DNA of 64,000 bases from Hyphomicrobiales bacterium (GCA_900468285.1 UBTF01000008.1:1-64000); one strand, 5' to 3'; counted from the first letter of the stretch, positions 1 to 10,002 are shown. A program made the numbers and translations. Notes: generated by a model not told the origin, from the letters alone.

Positions 1-735
1 CGGGAGGCTACGCATCCTCTTGGTCATCGGGGTCGAGCAGCAATCCCCCCGGCGGCAACGGGAGGAGGGTGACGCGGTTTCGGACCGGCCGTGTCGTCTT
101 CCCGATGCCCGACCTGGTTGCGTGGATGGCGTCGTCAGGCTGAACCACAGTCTGAAGTTGCCCTTCCCTGTGCCAGGAGCCTCGTCGCCGGGTGTACCGA
201 CAGCTCATCGTCCCTTGGTCGAACGCGACCATCAGGGATTGAAGCGAAAGTCAGGCGGTACACAGGAAGATGCTGCATCTGCCCCGCCCGTCGGTTGAGA
301 CGGTGCGGACGAATCGCAAGGGATGCATCTGGCCGGGACTGGCGGGTGCGGATCTTGCGGGAGACGGGTCGTTCCGGTCCGCGCCTTAAGTTTTCGGCGC
401 GGGCAGGGACGAAGGCAGGTGTGGCTGAACTGGCAGGGTGTCTTTCCCCAAGGGATGGCACCAACCGGATGGGAAGGGTCGGGCTTTGGCAATGTCCGAC
501 CGGCTCTCCGGCAAGGTTTTACCCTTGCCATCCAGTGTCTGCCAGCCGTGGCAAGAGGATTGCTGTTTGGCCAAAAGAGCCGAACGGGGCGCTGAAAGGT
601 GCCACCTATAGACTACCCAACGAGGCAGCTTCCAGCGCCCCGTCCGACATACCCATGGCCGCAAATGGTCAGGGGGCCAGAGAATGAAGCATCCCACGGG
701 CAGCCTCTGCCGCGTGAACGGCGAAGCTTGGAATA
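1..735. other. No convincing coding sequence; possible structured non-coding region
   Basis: Several short open frames overlap here on both strands, but none has a good ribosome binding site, a recognisable protein family or a hydrophobic or domain pattern that looks selected. The stretch is GC-rich and contains a perfect 11-bp inverted repeat (listed separately). I compared it by eye with remembered signatures of RNase P RNA, tmRNA, SRP RNA and the cobalamin riboswitch and found no convincing match. It may be a non-coding RNA gene or decayed sequence; I cannot decide. Confidence 0.35.
584..643. repeat. Perfect 11-bp inverted repeat with 38-nt interior
   Basis: The arms are ACGGGGCGCTG (584-594) and CAGCGCCCCGT (633-643). 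The interior carries a second short self-complement, AGGT/ACCT, at 597-607. No T-tract follows on either strand, so it is not a standard intrinsic terminator. A closing stem of this kind is common in structured small RNAs, but no family is recognised. Confidence 0.6.
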
Positions 736-784
736 GAGGTTGCCGGGTTTTTTGACAGGATTTGACGGAAGGACGGATGCGCGT

Positions 785-1606
785 TCAATCGCGTCTGAAC
801 AGAAGGCTTGCGCCCCAGCCGGTTATGACGGCCAGCAATACGCACAGGATACCATAGACGATGGGAGTCTGGTGGGCGGCATCGGTGATGGCCTGTTCCA
901 TGCCTGTTTTCACCACGCGCAGCCGCAGTTCCTTTTGCGCAACGGGTGCTCCGCTCTTGAACAGATAGGCGCGGGCGGTGTGTACGCCATTTGGCACATT
1001 GGCGGGCAGGCGCAGCGTGGCCCAGAAGAGGCCGGTGCGTTCCAGTCGAACGCCTGTCGTGTCGTTGCGATAGATGCCGCTGGAAAGCTTCAGGCGGCGA
1101 TAGGCTTCCTGAAAGTCGTAGACATTGTCCGGCACGCCGGAAAACACGGCGCTGCGCAGCGGCAGATGTTCCACCCCAAGACCCATGGCGGTCAGCGTTC
1201 CGGCGGTGGCAATGTCCTGAATGTTGCGGGTGCTGGCCATGGAATAGGATTCCGGTAGCGGCGCGAAGGTTATCGCACTGGTGTTGATCCAGATGCCTGC
1301 GACCCGGCTTTTCTTGCGCACGGTGGAATATTCATTCGGGCCCTCCAGCGTCACCACGATGTCGTACTGGCCGATGGCCAGCAGCAGCTGGTCGGCATTG
1401 TTGAGAGCGCCGAACATGGTGAAGTCGGCGCCGCGAAAATCGGACGCGATGGAGATTTCGGTGGTCGAGGCGCCGATCTCGATGTTTTCCTGCAGGGTGC
1501 GAGACTGCCCCGACGCATCCGGCGAAATCGCCAGCGGCGGTGTCTGCGCGAAAGCCGTTCCGCAAAGCGTGCAAAAAAGGGTGGCAAGCAGGGCGCTGCG
1601 GATCAA
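785..1606 (-). CDS. TIGR02186-type membrane-anchored protein, partner of TauE/SafE permease
   Basis: The product is about 273 residues. It opens with a signal peptide (MIRSALLATLFCTLCGTAFA), continues with an extracytoplasmic domain and ends with one transmembrane helix (PIVYGILCVLLAVITGWGAS) and a short basic tail. This layout matches the TIGR02186 family of alphaproteobacterial proteins found beside TauE/SafE permeases; the molecular role is not established. The start is a TTG that overlaps the TGA stop of the upstream permease (TTGA), which implies translational coupling. The reading frame stays open far upstream inside the permease gene, but that part is out of frame with the real permease and is discarded. 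The family call is from memory and is fairly secure because of the pairing. Confidence 0.75.
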   Translation of the reverse strand: MIRSALLATLFCTLCGTAFAQTPPLAISPDASGQSRTLQENIEIGASTTEISIASDFRGADFTMFGALNNADQLLLAIGQYDIVVTLEGPNEYSTVRKKSRVAGIWINTSAITFAPLPESYSMASTRNIQDIATAGTLTAMGLGVEHLPLRSAVFSGVPDNVYDFQEAYRRLKLSSGIYRNDTTGVRLERTGLFWATLRLPANVPNGVHTARAYLFKSGAPVAQKELRLRVVKTGMEQAITDAAHQTPIVYGILCVLLAVITGWGASLLFRRD

Positions 1607-2529
1607 TAGCCCAGCCCTCCCACGGCGACGGAAAACAGATCGTCCGGTTTGATGACTAGGGTGATCGCAAGCCTGACGCCGACCGCCAGAACCAGAAGCG
1701 CCAGCAGCGCGCGCAGCTGTTCGCCGCGCAGTTTCTGGCCCACGCGCACACCATATTGCGCGCCGACCACACCCGCCAGCATCAGGATGAAGGCCAAAAC
1801 GATATCGACGGAATAGTTCGTTGCGGCCTGAACAATCGTGGTGTAGGCGGTCACGAAAATGATCTGGAACAGCGACGTCCCAACCACGACATTGGTGGGA
1901 ATGCGCAAAAGATAGATCATGGCGGGCACCATGATGAAACCGCCGCCGACGCCCATGACCGAGGTCAGAACACCGATGCCGAAGCCGAGCACGATGATGG
2001 GGATGACGCTGAGATAGAGCTTTGATTTCTTGAAGCGCATCTTGAGGGGCAGGCGGTGTACCCAGTTGTGGTGGCCGGGACGGCGAAGCGGCACCGTCTC
2101 GTTGCGGGCGGTGCGGCGAATGGCGGAAATGCTCTCCTTCAACATCAGCGCGCCGACGGTGGAAAGCAGGATGACGTAAAGCAGCGAAATGATCAGGTCC
2201 AGCTGGCCGATGCTGCGCAAAAGCGTAAAAAGCCATACGCCGAGCGTGGCTCCGCACAGGCCGCCGATCAGAAGCACGGTTCCCAACTTCACATCCAGCG
2301 TGCCACGCCTGAAATGGGAGATGGAGCCCGATACCGAAGAGGCGACCACCTGGTTTGCGCCGGTTGCCACGGCAACCACGGGCGGAATGTTGTAGAAGAT
2401 CAGAAGCGGGGTGATCAGGAAGCCGCCGCCCACGCCGAACATGCCGGACAGAAAGCCCACAGCCGCGCCCATGCCGAGAATGATGAAGATATTCACCGAA
2501 AGTTCTGCAATGGGCAGATAGACAGTCAC
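1603..2529 (-). CDS. TauE/SafE family sulfite/anion exporter-like permease
   Basis: A polytopic membrane protein of about 308 residues with the two internally repeated glycine-rich signatures of the family, GMFGVGGGFLITPLL near the N terminus and SVMGVGGGFIMVPAM in the second half. Members export sulfite, sulfoacetate or other organosulfur anions, or are unassigned; the substrate here cannot be read from sequence. I start at GTG 2529 (VTVYLPIAEL), preceded by a GAGG ribosome binding site; the longer upstream frame is hydrophilic and not family-like. The downstream TIGR02186 gene overlaps its stop codon, so the two form an operon transcribed leftward. Confidence 0.85.
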   Translation of the reverse strand: MTVYLPIAELSVNIFIILGMGAAVGFLSGMFGVGGGFLITPLLIFYNIPPVVAVATGANQVVASSVSGSISHFRRGTLDVKLGTVLLIGGLCGATLGVWLFTLLRSIGQLDLIISLLYVILLSTVGALMLKESISAIRRTARNETVPLRRPGHHNWVHRLPLKMRFKKSKLYLSVIPIIVLGFGIGVLTSVMGVGGGFIMVPAMIYLLRIPTNVVVGTSLFQIIFVTAYTTIVQAATNYSVDIVLAFILMLAGVVGAQYGVRVGQKLRGEQLRALLALLVLAVGVRLAITLVIKPDDLFSVAVGGLGY

Positions 2530-2731
2530 ATCAGGACCTCGGGCATCGTTCCGTGCAAAAAGGCAAAGCCGCCTCAAGGCAAGCTTCACCACGAATGGGG
2601 TGGTATCGGTCGAGAAATGGCAAAGGCAGAAGCCTTGCGACCTTCCACTGTTCATGCCCATGGTGGGCATGACTGTCAATTATTCAACGGGAAATACGTT
2701 GATAATTTGGAAAGATCGGCAAACTGCCGGA

Positions 2732-5700
2732 TTACTTGTTGCGAGCCAGCAACTCGGTAACCAGCTCATCGGTAATACGGCCGTCCGGTGTGTGACCGAT
2801 GGACTTCTGGAAGTCCTTGATCGCCAGAACCGTGTTGCGGCCCAGCTTTCCATCCGGCTCGCCCGCCTTGAAGCCATTGTTGTTCAAGATGGCCTGGATG
2901 TTGCGGATCGCCTTCTGCATGTCGACGGATGAGGTCTTGATCTCTTCGCCGCCTGTCCATTCCGCTGGTGGGTTGACCGAGTTCGCATCATCATTGGGCG
3001 GGGTCACCTGCCAGGCATTGACAGAGGCCTTGGCGGTATCCAGCTGCGCGGGCGTCATGGCCTTGGCCACGTCGTCGCGCTTCTGGCCGGCATCGGCATC
3101 GCCATCACGGGCGGCAATTGCAAACCATTTGTAGGATTCTTCAAGGCTCCGGGCCACGCCGCTGCCACGAGCATAGAGAATGGCAAGGTTGAACTGGCTG
3201 TCGCGAACGCCGAGGTTGGACGCGCGGATGAACCACTCTGCCGCCGCATTGAAATCCGGTGCGCCTGCCGCGTCGGAGGCGAGCAGGACGGCCAGGTTGT
3301 GCATGGCGCCCGCATTGCCCTGATCCGCGGCCAGCTGGTAGTACCGCTTGGCTTCGGACAGGTTGCGCTCGACACCGTTTGCCTTCTCATACATGTTTCC
3401 GAGGCGATACTGAGCCGGCGCGAGGCCCCGGTCTGCCGCAAGCTTGTACCACTTGGCAGCCTCGGCACGGTCGGATGGAACGCCGCGGCCATCGGTGTAG
3501 CGTGCGCCGATTTCAAACAGTGCCAGCCGGTCGCCCTTGGCAGCTGCGTCCGCGAGGGACTGAGGTGCAATGCCTGCCGGAACGGCAATCGTTTCGGCTG
3601 GCTGGGCGGCTGCGTCCTTTTTGAACTGGGCCTGCGATGCGTCGGAGACAGCGGTTGCGGGCTGCAGGTGCTCCACCACGCCGGTGGACCGGGCGGCTGG
3701 GGCAACCGAAATGGTCGGCGTTTCCTGCGGAAGGCGCGCGCCGCCAATCGGCCTTGTATCGATCAGATGATCGCCCTTGTCGGCTTCGGCCTGCATCCGT
3801 TCGCCCGCAGCTATGGCGTTTTCATCCATGGTGCTGTCGGAGGGAAGTGTCACGGCAGGGTCGACACCGGCGGGCTTTGCCTCGACTGGTACAACGGAAG
3901 CAGCCGGTGCTTCTACAGGCGCCTGGGCCGATGCCGGTGCAGAACCGCTCGATGCTGGTTCGCTTGAGGATGGCTCGGTGGTGAGGGCGGGCGGGGCGGT
4001 CTCGCTACCGACGAGCGACTTGATCGCAGGCATTGCCATCATGGCCAGAAGAATGGCGCCGATGCCCAGAAGCAGGGGACGGCGGTAACGGGAAAGGGCC
4101 GAGCCTTCCTTTTCGGCATTCGTCGTCTTGGCACGCGGAGAACGTTGCGCGGCACTCCGGTCGGGCACGCTTTCCTGCGCGGCGGCCTGGGCAGCACGGC
4201 GGGCGGCCGCAATGAAGTCGGCACGGCTATCGCCCTCGACGGTGCCATTGCGGGCAGCAGCCGTCTGGCTGGCGCGCACGCGCTCGAGGATCTTCTTGAT
4301 GTCAGGCGCACCGGAGCCGGGCTCCAGCAGCTCGGTTTCCATGTCCGCCTGCAGCGTGTCGACGGGGTCGAGCGCCGGTGCAGGATCGATCTGCTGGCGC
4401 TGCGCCGCCTTTGGCGTTTCTTCTTCCCGCGTCTTGGCGGCGCTGGATTTGAAGCGTCGTGTCAAACCGGAGAGAATGCTTCGCTTTTCGGGAGCAGCCG
4501 TCTTTTCTGCCTCGGGCGGCAGCGGCGCATCGGCAAGCAGCGCGGTTTCCGCGTCTACCGCTGTTTCAAACGAAGAACGGTCGTCCCTGGCAATCAGCCC
4601 TTCTGCCGGAAAGGTCGCGGCAGGCATACGTGCCACGCTTTCATAAGCGGCCCAGTCATCTGCCGGAAGCGATGCGGATTGTGCAGCCGTCGGGCGATTG
4701 TCGAGCGTGTCGAGACGTCCGGCAATCTGTACCAGCGTTTCATGCAGCGCTTCGAAAGTCCGGTGCGTGCGCTCTTCCGTGTTGCGGCTGAGACCTTCCA
4801 GCTTGCGCAGATCATTGGCAAGCTCGGTCAGGATGACCATGTCCGCATTGCTGGCGGTCTGCGCCAGATTGTTGCGCGTATGCGCCTCAAGAACAGCTTC
4901 CGCCGCCTGACGTGCAGCCTCGATGATATATTCGTCGCTGGACGCCATATAGTCTTCGATATTGGCCATGCGCCGGTCGAGTTCCGGCGACATCTCGCCA
5001 GCACCAGCCGCGGGTGCTCGGGTCTCATCCAGCTTGGTGGCAATGTCGCTCAGGCGGTCTTCGAGGCGCTTGAAGGCGGTGTCATAGGACGCGTTGGATG
5101 GCGCGGCAGGCTTGGCTTCGATCTCTTCGATGCGCCGCGCGATCTTTTCCAGCCGCTCGGCCAGCTTGTCGTTGACAGCGCCATTGCCGAGTTCATCGAT
5201 CTTGCGGGAAATCTCGGTCAGGAAGGAGGTCAGTTCCGGCTGGCTGGACGGGCGCTGCGAACGCTCCAGAAGCAGCGAAAGCTGATCTAGCCGCTCTCCC
5301 AATTGCGAGACGCTGCGGTCGGTAGACAGCTCCTCGATGCGGGTCGTCAATGCATCCAGACGCGCGCCGAGTGCGTCCGCTGGCTTTTCCTTTGCCTCTG
5401 CTGCGCGCTTCAGCATCTCGATCTGCGAGGTGAGACTTTCCAGCCGGTCTTCCAGACGCTCCGCCATGGAGGTATCGAAGGAGGCGGCCGCGCGGCTTCC
5501 CGTCGCGGATATCGCCCGGCTGATCTCGTCAAGACGCTCGTCCAGACCGGAGAAATGTTCGCCAAATGCCTGTTCGTTCGGCTGGATGTGACGGCCCAGC
5601 TGCTCGACTGCGCTGGCGATGGTCAGCAGCTTTTCTTCGAGTGCACGGACGGCAGAGGAATTGCCGCTCATCGAACCCAACTGACCCTTGATATCGTCCA

Positions 5701-6523
5701 GGCGGTAAGCGAGTGAAACGATCTCTTCCTGCAGCGGGGCGGTGTCGAAACCGCGCAGCGTGTCGTTGACGCTATCGAAGCGCTGCTCCATGCGGTGCAT
5801 ACTGTCTTCGCGCGCTACCTGATCCATCAGGCTGCGCAATTCCTCGAATTCGCTGCGAAGGGCCTGCGCATCCGGCAGGGAGCTTCCACCCATCCGCTCG
5901 ATGCTGGCCGCCAGCCGCGCGACGTCCTCGCGAATATCCTCGGCGAAATCCTGGTTTTCGGCAAAGGAGCGAATGTTGCGCAACTCGGAACGCACACCCT
6001 GCATTTCGCGGGCAACGCCTTCGGTAATCTCGTGCTTCAATTCCTGACGCAGGCTGACCAGTGCTTCAGCCACTTCGCGCAGCGCCGCATCACCCTGACT
6101 TGGCGCTGGCGGTGCCGCGCGCTCGATACGGGCAGTAGGGCGTGGACGCGAAGCTGGAATAGCCGTTGAGGAGCGATAGTCACGCTCGACATAGCGGCGT
6201 TCATGGTCGCGCTCGCCAACCATGTCAGCGCCGCGCGCGGCCTCTACCTGCTGTCGCTCCCATCGGGCATCGAGCGCCTGCTGGCGCTGCCGGATTTCGT
6301 TGACCGGATCAAAACGCGGCTTTGCCGGCGCATGGGCCGGGCTATCCTGAAATGCGGGGCGATCGCGCTCGGAGCGCGTAGAATGATTGTCATAGGATGG
6401 GCGAGCGGCCTTCGCGCCCAGAAGATCCTCGATACGGGCTTCCAGGCCTTCAATGGTGCGGTTAAGCGCGTCCAGAGATGATCTGTCGTTTTGACGATGG
6501 GAATTCGATCGTAATCCGTTCAT
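2732..6523 (-). CDS. podJ: PodJ-like polar organelle development protein (coiled coil, TM, Sel1 repeats, peptidoglycan-binding domain)
   Basis: A protein of about 1263 residues. Residues 1-800 are hydrophilic, heptad-rich coiled coil (many L..RI/RLD..EI segments) and would be cytoplasmic. A single transmembrane helix (LLLGIGAILLAMMAM) lies near residue 815. Periplasmic Sel1-type repeats (A.KWYKLAADRG, A.RYYQLAADQG, A.EWFIRASNLG, SYKWFAIAARDG) occupy roughly 990-1160. A C-terminal peptidoglycan-binding module (DGKLGRNTVLAIKDFQ) follows. This is the architecture of PodJ, which marks the growing or new pole in Caulobacter and Agrobacterium. The start is uncertain: ATG 6523 begins the conserved-looking coiled-coil part but its AGGA is very close; ATG 6571 and GTG 6616 are alternatives. 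It is transcribed divergently from fadE. Confidence 0.85.
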   Translation of the reverse strand: MNGLRSNSHRQNDRSSLDALNRTIEGLEARIEDLLGAKAARPSYDNHSTRSERDRPAFQDSPAHAPAKPRFDPVNEIRQRQQALDARWERQQVEAARGADMVGERDHERRYVERDYRSSTAIPASRPRPTARIERAAPPAPSQGDAALREVAEALVSLRQELKHEITEGVAREMQGVRSELRNIRSFAENQDFAEDIREDVARLAASIERMGGSSLPDAQALRSEFEELRSLMDQVAREDSMHRMEQRFDSVNDTLRGFDTAPLQEEIVSLAYRLDDIKGQLGSMSGNSSAVRALEEKLLTIASAVEQLGRHIQPNEQAFGEHFSGLDERLDEISRAISATGSRAAASFDTSMAERLEDRLESLTSQIEMLKRAAEAKEKPADALGARLDALTTRIEELSTDRSVSQLGERLDQLSLLLERSQRPSSQPELTSFLTEISRKIDELGNGAVNDKLAERLEKIARRIEEIEAKPAAPSNASYDTAFKRLEDRLSDIATKLDETRAPAAGAGEMSPELDRRMANIEDYMASSDEYIIEAARQAAEAVLEAHTRNNLAQTASNADMVILTELANDLRKLEGLSRNTEERTHRTFEALHETLVQIAGRLDTLDNRPTAAQSASLPADDWAAYESVARMPAATFPAEGLIARDDRSSFETAVDAETALLADAPLPPEAEKTAAPEKRSILSGLTRRFKSSAAKTREEETPKAAQRQQIDPAPALDPVDTLQADMETELLEPGSGAPDIKKILERVRASQTAAARNGTVEGDSRADFIAAARRAAQAAAQESVPDRSAAQRSPRAKTTNAEKEGSALSRYRRPLLLGIGAILLAMMAMPAIKSLVGSETAPPALTTEPSSSEPASSGSAPASAQAPVEAPAASVVPVEAKPAGVDPAVTLPSDSTMDENAIAAGERMQAEADKGDHLIDTRPIGGARLPQETPTISVAPAARSTGVVEHLQPATAVSDASQAQFKKDAAAQPAETIAVPAGIAPQSLADAAAKGDRLALFEIGARYTDGRGVPSDRAEAAKWYKLAADRGLAPAQYRLGNMYEKANGVERNLSEAKRYYQLAADQGNAGAMHNLAVLLASDAAGAPDFNAAAEWFIRASNLGVRDSQFNLAILYARGSGVARSLEESYKWFAIAARDGDADAGQKRDDVAKAMTPAQLDTAKASVNAWQVTPPNDDANSVNPPAEWTGGEEIKTSSVDMQKAIRNIQAILNNNGFKAGEPDGKLGRNTVLAIKDFQKSIGHTPDGRITDELVTELLARNK

Positions 6524-6675
6524 CTTCCTGCTCGCTTCGTCGTTGCCCGGTTTGCCCGTCTCGCTGCCCATGGGGCCGTGAAACACTGAGTTCTTGCTAT
6601 TTGTTTGGTGGAACACCCCATGTGCGAAGCAGTCCGTCCACTAGGAACATTTCGCCATATTTGGTAAACAATTGG

Positions 6676-6683
6676 TTAACCAT
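6676..6683. promoter_or_regulatory. TTAACCAT octamer upstream of podJ (CtrA-like half-site)
   Basis: The octamer lies in the AT-rich 368-bp gap between podJ (-) and fadE (+), about 150 bp from the podJ start, embedded in GGTTAACCATG. The alphaproteobacterial cell-cycle regulator CtrA binds TTAA-containing sites. The same octamer occurs upstream of icpA and of the flagellin gene. A full two-half-site consensus is not present, so this is suggestive only. Confidence 0.35.
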
Positions 6684-6804
6684 GTTGCGGCTTATTTAAC
6701 TTTTTCTTCATATATCGAGGAGCAGTCATCTTTCAGGCCTGAAAACCCTGGTTTTCCCCGAGGTTTCTAAAGAATACACTGCCTTCCATATTTATCGTGA
6801 AAGC

Positions 6805-6832
6805 TATTTGACGTTTACGCGCACGTCAAATA
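6805..6832. promoter_or_regulatory. 28-bp palindrome upstream of beta-oxidation operon, probable repressor operator
   Basis: Perfect 10-bp arms TATTTGACGT (6805-6814) and ACGTCAAATA (6823-6832) flank an 8-bp centre, 59 bp upstream of the fadE start codon. Position and symmetry fit a dimeric repressor of fatty-acid or acyl-CoA metabolism, of the TetR, GntR or MerR/LiuR kind. The centre contains TTTACG, reminiscent of LiuR-type sites, but I cannot name the regulator. Confidence 0.55.
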
Positions 6833-6891
6833 TTGTAAGCCCCATGTTGGTGCCGGAGCAGTCCGGCGAACGGTGCGGAGGATCATCGGTA

Positions 6892-8688
6892 ATGCCTGTT
6901 TACAAGGCCCCAGTTAAAGACACCCTTTTCATTCTCAATGATGTGCTCGGCATAGAGCGCTACAACAATCTTCCCGGTTTTGAAGATGCCACGGCGGATA
7001 TGATCGAGGCGATTACCGGTGAGGCGGCGAAGCTCGCCGAAGAGCAGCTTTTCCCGCTCAACCTGTCTGGCGACAGCCAAGGCTGCAAGCGCGCCGAAGA
7101 TGGTTCGGTCTCTGTTCCCGATGGTTTCAAGCAGGCCTACGATGCCTATTGCGAAGGCGGCTGGACCGGCCTTGCCGTGCCGCCTGAATATGGCGGGCAG
7201 GGGCTTCCCTACACACTTCACGCCGCTATCGGCGAGTATATGTCATCGGCCAACCTGTCGCTGATGATGTATCCAGGCCTCACGCAGGGCGCGATCGCTG
7301 CCATTCTGGCGCATGGCTCCGAAGAGCAGAAGCAGACCTATCTGCCGAAGATGGTCGAGGGCACATGGTCCGGCACCATGAACCTGACAGAGCCGCATTG
7401 CGGCACCGATCTCGGCCTTCTGCGCACCAAGGCGGTGCCGCAGCCAGATGGCTCCTACAAGATTTCCGGTCAGAAGATTTTCATCTCTGCTGGCGAACAC
7501 CCCATGACCAGCAACATCATCCATCTGGTTCTCGCCCGCATTGAAGGCGCACCGGAGGGAACCAAGGGCATTTCGCTCTTCATCGTGCCGAAATTCCTCG
7601 TCAATGAGGATGGCTCGGTCGGTGCGCGCAACGGTGTGGTCTGCGGCGCGCTTGAGCACAAGATGGGCATTCACGGCAATGCAACCTGCGTCATGAACTA
7701 TGATGATGCGACGGGCTATCTCATTGGCGCGGAGAACAAGGGCCTTTCGGCCATGTTCGTGATGATGAACGAGGCACGCCTTGGCGTTGGCCTGCAGGGC
7801 CTGTCGGTTGGCGAAATCGCCTATCAGAACGCCGTCGAATATGCCCGTGAGCGCATTCAGGGCCGCTCTCTCTCCGGTGCGAAGGCGCCCGAGAAGAAGG
7901 CCGATCCGATCATCGTTCACCCCGATATCCGCCGCACGCTGATGACCATCAAGGCTTATAACGAGGCTAGCCGCGCTTTCCTTCTTTGGACCGCCCTGCA
8001 ATCGGACATTGCCCACCGCGCAGCCGATGAAAAGGAACGCCAGACGGCGGATGACCTGCTTGGTCTTGTCACCCCCATTCTCAAGGGCGTGCTGACCGAC
8101 AAGGGCTTCGACCATGCCGTGATGGCGCAGCAGGTGTTTGGCGGCCACGGCTATATCGAAGAACATGGCATGAGCCAGTATGTGCGCGATGCGCGCATAA
8201 CCATGATCTATGAAGGTGCCAACGGCATCCAGGCGCTCGACCTCGTGGGCCGTAAGCTGGGCCTCAATGGTGGCCGTGCGGTCATGGCGCTCTTCAAGGA
8301 AATCGGTGATTTCTGCGAGGAAAACCGTGCCGATGAAAACCTGACGCTCTACACCAAGGGCCTCAAGAAGGGCCTGAACGACCTGCAGGCCGCGACCATG
8401 TGGTTCATGCAGCACGCCATGGCAAAGCCCGACAATGCCGGTGCCGGTTCCACCGACTACATGCACCTCTTTGGCCTCGTCGTATTGGGTTACATGCAGG
8501 CGCGCATGGCAAAGGCTGCCCAGGCGGCACTGTCATCTGGCTCTTCCTCAGACGAGGACTATCTCAAGACCAAGCTGGTGACGGCAAAGTTCTTCATGGA
8601 GCGGATCCTGCCCGAGACGGCATTGCGCAAGACGCGCATCGAAGCCGGTGCCGACACAATGATGGAACTGGCTGCGGAAGCGTTTTGA
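6892..8688 (+). CDS. Acyl-CoA dehydrogenase (FadE/DmdC-like)
   Basis: A flavoprotein of about 598 residues that introduces the trans-2 double bond into acyl-CoA. Family features seen are the middle-domain flavin-binding stretch MNLTEPHCGTDLGLLRTKA, the C-terminal QQVFGGHGYIEEHGMSQYVR segment and IYEGANGIQALDLVGRKL, which includes the catalytic glutamate region. The length of about 600 residues and the N-terminal MPVYKAPVKD are typical of the long proteobacterial group that also contains 3-methylmercaptopropionyl-CoA dehydrogenase (DmdC); substrate specificity cannot be assigned. The start is ATG 6892 with GGAGG about 11 nt upstream; an upstream in-frame extension crosses the operator palindrome and is rejected. 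First gene of the fad cluster. Confidence 0.9.
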   Translation: MPVYKAPVKDTLFILNDVLGIERYNNLPGFEDATADMIEAITGEAAKLAEEQLFPLNLSGDSQGCKRAEDGSVSVPDGFKQAYDAYCEGGWTGLAVPPEYGGQGLPYTLHAAIGEYMSSANLSLMMYPGLTQGAIAAILAHGSEEQKQTYLPKMVEGTWSGTMNLTEPHCGTDLGLLRTKAVPQPDGSYKISGQKIFISAGEHPMTSNIIHLVLARIEGAPEGTKGISLFIVPKFLVNEDGSVGARNGVVCGALEHKMGIHGNATCVMNYDDATGYLIGAENKGLSAMFVMMNEARLGVGLQGLSVGEIAYQNAVEYARERIQGRSLSGAKAPEKKADPIIVHPDIRRTLMTIKAYNEASRAFLLWTALQSDIAHRAADEKERQTADDLLGLVTPILKGVLTDKGFDHAVMAQQVFGGHGYIEEHGMSQYVRDARITMIYEGANGIQALDLVGRKLGLNGGRAVMALFKEIGDFCEENRADENLTLYTKGLKKGLNDLQAATMWFMQHAMAKPDNAGAGSTDYMHLFGLVVLGYMQARMAKAAQAALSSGSSSDEDYLKTKLVTAKFFMERILPETALRKTRIEAGADTMMELAAEAF

Positions 8689-8780
8689 CGGTGGAGCTTG
8701 AAGCCCTCTCATTGAAATGAGGGGGCTGCCTGCGCACCAGAAATTTCGAAGGCGCCCACGCGCCGACAGGGAGATGAGAC

Positions 8781-9989
8781 ATGATTGACGTTTATATTTA
8801 CGACCACGTCCGCACGCCACGCGGGCGCGGCAAGAAGGACGGTTCGCTGCACGAAGTGCCTTCCGTTCGTCTGGCTGCAAAGACGCTGGAGGCGATCCGC
8901 GACCGCAACGGGCTTGATACCGCAACCGTCGACGACATCATTATGGGCTGCGTTGATCCGGTCATGGATGCCGGTGCCGTCATCGCCAAGGGCGCGGCCT
9001 TTGAGGCCGGATATTCTACCAAGGCACCGGGAATGCAGATTTCGCGCTTCTGCGCATCGGGTCTGGACGCCATCAACTTCGCAGCCGGCAAGGTTGCCGC
9101 CGGTTCGGATGAAATCGTCATTGCGGGCGGCGTGGAAAGCATGTCGCGCGTCGGCATGGGCATGTCGGGTGGTGCCTGGTACATGGACCCTTCGGTTAGC
9201 TTCCCGGCCTATTTCATGCCGCAAGGTGTCTCCGCCGATCTGATTGCGACCAAGTATGGCTTTAGCCGTGACGATGTGGATGCCTATGCGGTGGAAAGCC
9301 AGAAGCGCGCAGCTCACGCCTGGGAAAGCGGTTACTTCAAGAATTCCGTCATTCCCGTGAAGGACCAGAACGGCATCACCATTCTTGACCGTGACGAGCA
9401 TATGCGCCCCGGCACCGACATGCAGGCGCTCGCCTCGCTCAACGCATCCTTCCAGATGCCCGGCGAAATGGGTGGCTTCGAGGCTGTCGGCATCATGGCG
9501 CACCCCGAAGTGGAGCGTATCAATTACGTTCATCACGCGGGCAATTCATCTGGCATCGTCGATGGTGCGGCTGCCGTGCTGGTTGGTTCCAAGGCCGGTG
9601 GCGAGAGCATGGGTCTGAAACCCCGCGCCCGCATCCGCTCCTTTGCCAATATTGGCTCCGACCCGGCGCTGATGCTGACCGGTCCTGTGGATGTGACCGA
9701 AAAGCTTCTGGCCAAAACCGGCATGTCGATTGCCGATATCGACCTCTTTGAATTGAATGAAGCTTTTGCGGCCGTGGTTCTGCGTTATCTTCAGGCCTTC
9801 GACATCAGCCACGACAAGATGAACGTCAATGGCGGCGCGATTGCCATGGGTCACCCGCTGGGTGCCACCGGCGCGATGATCCTCGGCACGGTTCTGGACG
9901 AGCTGGAACGCCGCGATCTCAACACCGCACTGGTCACGCTCTGCATTGGCGCGGGCATGGGCACGGCAACGGTTATAGAGCGGGTTTGA
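8781..9989 (+). CDS. Acetyl-CoA C-acyltransferase (thiolase)
   Basis: A 402-residue thiolase that cleaves 3-ketoacyl-CoA with CoA or runs the reverse condensation. The nucleophilic cysteine is C91 in [12 protein letters not shown]. The GHPLGATGA motif carries the conserved histidine, and CIGAGMGTA near the C terminus carries the second catalytic cysteine. A strong GGGAGA ribosome binding site precedes ATG 8781. It is 92 bp downstream of the acyl-CoA dehydrogenase and upstream of the multifunctional enzyme, so it supplies the last step of the beta-oxidation spiral. FadA-type is more likely than PhaA-type because of the neighbours. Confidence 0.92.
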   Translation: MIDVYIYDHVRTPRGRGKKDGSLHEVPSVRLAAKTLEAIRDRNGLDTATVDDIIMGCVDPVMDAGAVIAKGAAFEAGYSTKAPGMQISRFCASGLDAINFAAGKVAAGSDEIVIAGGVESMSRVGMGMSGGAWYMDPSVSFPAYFMPQGVSADLIATKYGFSRDDVDAYAVESQKRAAHAWESGYFKNSVIPVKDQNGITILDRDEHMRPGTDMQALASLNASFQMPGEMGGFEAVGIMAHPEVERINYVHHAGNSSGIVDGAAAVLVGSKAGGESMGLKPRARIRSFANIGSDPALMLTGPVDVTEKLLAKTGMSIADIDLFELNEAFAAVVLRYLQAFDISHDKMNVNGGAIAMGHPLGATGAMILGTVLDELERRDLNTALVTLCIGAGMGTATVIERV

Positions 9990-10002
9990 TTGGGGCACGA
10001 GC

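Noticed and set aside
1..735. RNase P RNA, tmRNA, SRP RNA or cobalamin riboswitch
   Set aside because: Remembered core motifs of these RNAs were looked for on both strands and not found.
7243..8466. Long open frame opposite the acyl-CoA dehydrogenase gene
   Set aside because: Antisense shadow of a strongly conserved enzyme; no independent evidence of coding.
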